Positions 6,004 through 6,859 of a DNA stretch of 6,859 nucleotides are shown here, in pieces. This DNA is from Dehalococcoidia bacterium (lineage in GTDB: Bacteria; Chloroflexota; Dehalococcoidia; Dehalococcoidales; Fen-1064): assembly GCA_030691775.1 (NCBI GenBank), contig JAUYDN010000070.1, positions 1-6,859 of the forward strand, read 5' to 3'. The notes under the pieces were generated by a model that saw only the letters and a program-made list of their open reading frames with translations, had not been told where the DNA came from and ran no database searches. The translations under genes and the position numbers were made by a program. Numbering within the stretch: position 1 is the stretch's first letter; the number at the start of each line of letters is the position of its first letter.

Positions 6004-6012
6004 TGCTATAGT
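6004..6012 (+). promoter_or_regulatory. Extended -10 element directly before the biotin ligase start
   Basis: TGCTATAGT fits the extended -10 form TGnTATAAT with one mismatch. Its last base lies 6 nt before the ATG at 6019, so the first transcribed base would be at or next to the A of the start codon, giving a leaderless mRNA. There is no ribosome binding site before this ATG, in agreement. No good -35 box is present at the normal spacing. Confidence 0.45.
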
Positions 6013-6018
6013 ATCTTT

Positions 6019-6816
6019 ATGACCGGTGAGCGCATTACCGCTTCCGCCATTATGGACGGTTTGAATACCCGCGTTATCGGGCGGCGACTGCTCATCTTTG
6101 ATTCTATTTCTTCGACGATGGATGTCGCCCGCAAAGAGGCGCTGGAAAAGGCCCCGGAGGGCACAGCAGTTATCGCGGAGCGGCAGACAGCCGGGAGAGG
6201 CCGGTTGAACCGTGCCTGGCTCACCCCGGAAGGCAATATCGCCGTCTCAATAGTTCTTTATCCGCCGCGGGAGTGCCGCGATGCTCTCATCATGCTCGCT
6301 TCACTGGCGGTACTGAACGCCATCCAGTCGGTCACAGGTCTCGCTTGCCAGCTTAAATGGCCCAACGATGTGCTGATTCACGGGAAGAAGGTCTGCGGCG
6401 TCCTGATCGAGACGAAAATGCGCGCAGATAGGCTCGATTACGCCATTCTCGGCATCGGCATCAATGTGAATATGCGGTTGGCTGAGCACGCTGAGATACA
6501 GGCAATTGCCACCAGCCTGGCTGACGAGCTTGGTAAGACAGTATCGCGGGTCACCATGCTCCGCAGTCTGTTCACCGAACTGGAACGCCTCTATATCGGA
6601 CTGTTTTCCGGCAAATCGCTCTATGACGAATGGCGCCGCAACCTGGCAACCATCGGTAGACCGGTAACGGTCCATTCCGGTGATGATGTTAGCCACGGCA
6701 CCGCCGAATCAGTCTCCGAAGACGGCAGCCTGCTCCTGCGTTGTGAAGACGGTAGCCTGCGGAGAATCACCATCGGCGATGTGAGCCTGCGGGAGCAAAC
6801 AAAAGAAAACGGGTAG
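6019..6816 (+). CDS. birA: Biotin-[acetyl-CoA-carboxylase] ligase, monofunctional (BPL/BirA catalytic type)
   Basis: A 265-residue biotin-protein ligase: it makes biotinyl-5'-AMP from biotin and ATP and transfers biotin to a lysine of carrier proteins such as acetyl-CoA carboxylase BCCP. Visible motifs are DSISSTMDVARK (28-39), the adenylate loop QTAGRGRLNRAW (56-67), KWPNDVLIHGKKVCGVLIET (113-132), with lysine K113 as expected for catalysis, GIGINVN (145-151), and a C-terminal SH3-like domain GRPVTV...GTAESVSEDGSLLLRCEDGSLRRITIGDVSLR (213-258). The N-terminal helix-turn-helix of bifunctional BirA is absent, so it should not act as a repressor. The loop has N64 where a Gly is usual. The frame is open upstream to 5956, but that region overlaps the UspA promoter and lacks homology; the ATG at 6019 fits the extended -10. 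ATG at 6001 is an alternative. Confidence 0.93.
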   Translation: MTGERITASAIMDGLNTRVIGRRLLIFDSISSTMDVARKEALEKAPEGTAVIAERQTAGRGRLNRAWLTPEGNIAVSIVLYPPRECRDALIMLASLAVLNAIQSVTGLACQLKWPNDVLIHGKKVCGVLIETKMRADRLDYAILGIGINVNMRLAEHAEIQAIATSLADELGKTVSRVTMLRSLFTELERLYIGLFSGKSLYDEWRRNLATIGRPVTVHSGDDVSHGTAESVSEDGSLLLRCEDGSLRRITIGDVSLREQTKENG

Positions 6817-6834
6817 CCGTCAACGGCTACCCGT
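6809..6834. terminator. Hairpin terminator, probably bidirectional
   Basis: ACGGGTAGCCG (6809-6819) pairs perfectly over 11 bp with CGGCTACCCGT (6824-6834) around a TCAA loop. The TAG stop of the biotin ligase lies inside the left arm. On the plus strand only a weak CGTCTTT follows, but on the minus strand the stem is followed by TTTTCTTTTGTTTG, an ideal U-tract. It therefore looks like the terminator of a minus-strand gene arriving from the right that also serves the ligase gene. Confidence 0.75.
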
Positions 6835-6858
6835 CGTCTTTACGATTGCTTCCGCGCC
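6820..6858 (-). CDS. Possible 3' end of a convergent gene entering from the right
   Basis: On the minus strand one frame reads GAEAIVKTTGSR then TGA (6822-6820), with the stop in the loop of the terminator hairpin, whose U-tract is on this strand. That places it where a gene end would be expected. Only 12 residues are visible, another frame (ending RKDDG, TAG at 6816-6814) is also open, and no family can be named. Confidence 0.25.
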   Translation of the reverse strand, partial: GAEAIVKTTGSR

Positions 6859-6859
6859 G

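Noticed and set aside
1..6859. CRISPR array, tRNA/rRNA genes, integrase or defence genes
   Set aside because: No spaced direct repeats of suitable length, no cloverleaf-like sequence and no matching protein motifs were found on either strand.

Overview
This 6.9 kb window holds seven complete protein-coding genes in four transcription units, plus one repeat-rich intergenic stretch. The base composition is moderate to high GC inside genes and visibly AT-richer between them. Several starts are GTG or TTG behind strong GGAGG-type ribosome binding sites. The mix of a bacterial RRM protein, an SdsA-like metallo-beta-lactamase-fold hydrolase, an M28-like protein, UspA and a short biotin ligase would fit an environmental bacterium of the Chloroflexota (Dehalococcoidia-like). 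That assignment rests on gene content and feel only; there is no phylogenetic marker, so treat it as a guess.

Layout. (1) 41-1336, minus strand: a DinB-fold protein followed by a protein that joins an RNA recognition motif to a class I SAM methyltransferase, probably one operon from a TTGACT/TAACAT promoter near 1374-1402. (2) 1337-2004: no gene; at least three unrelated repeat or hairpin sequences (a 10-bp perfect hairpin of CCCTCTCCC type, a compound palindrome built on TCTGGATAC, and a four-unit TCAGCNN heptad array), ending in a strong TTGACA/TACAAT promoter. (3) 2005-4501, plus strand: an M28-like protein with most metal ligands replaced, then an alkyl-sulfatase-like metallo-beta-lactamase-fold enzyme, 16 nt apart. 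(4) 4538-5892, minus strand: a UspA protein and a five-bladed beta-propeller (GH43-like) protein, joined by a 4-nt ATGA overlap. (5) 6019-6816, plus strand: a monofunctional biotin-protein ligase, possibly leaderless, ending in a hairpin that also looks like a terminator for a gene entering from the right.

How the parts relate. The four units do not form one pathway. The M28-like/sulfatase-like pair looks like a small catabolic or detoxifying operon. The UspA/propeller pair suggests stress-linked expression of a carbohydrate-active or carbohydrate-binding protein. The biotin ligase is housekeeping. The most unusual items are the RRM-methyltransferase fusion, the degenerate M28 site, and the repeat cluster. 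I did not see a defence system, CRISPR array, integrase, RNA gene or other clear novel system.
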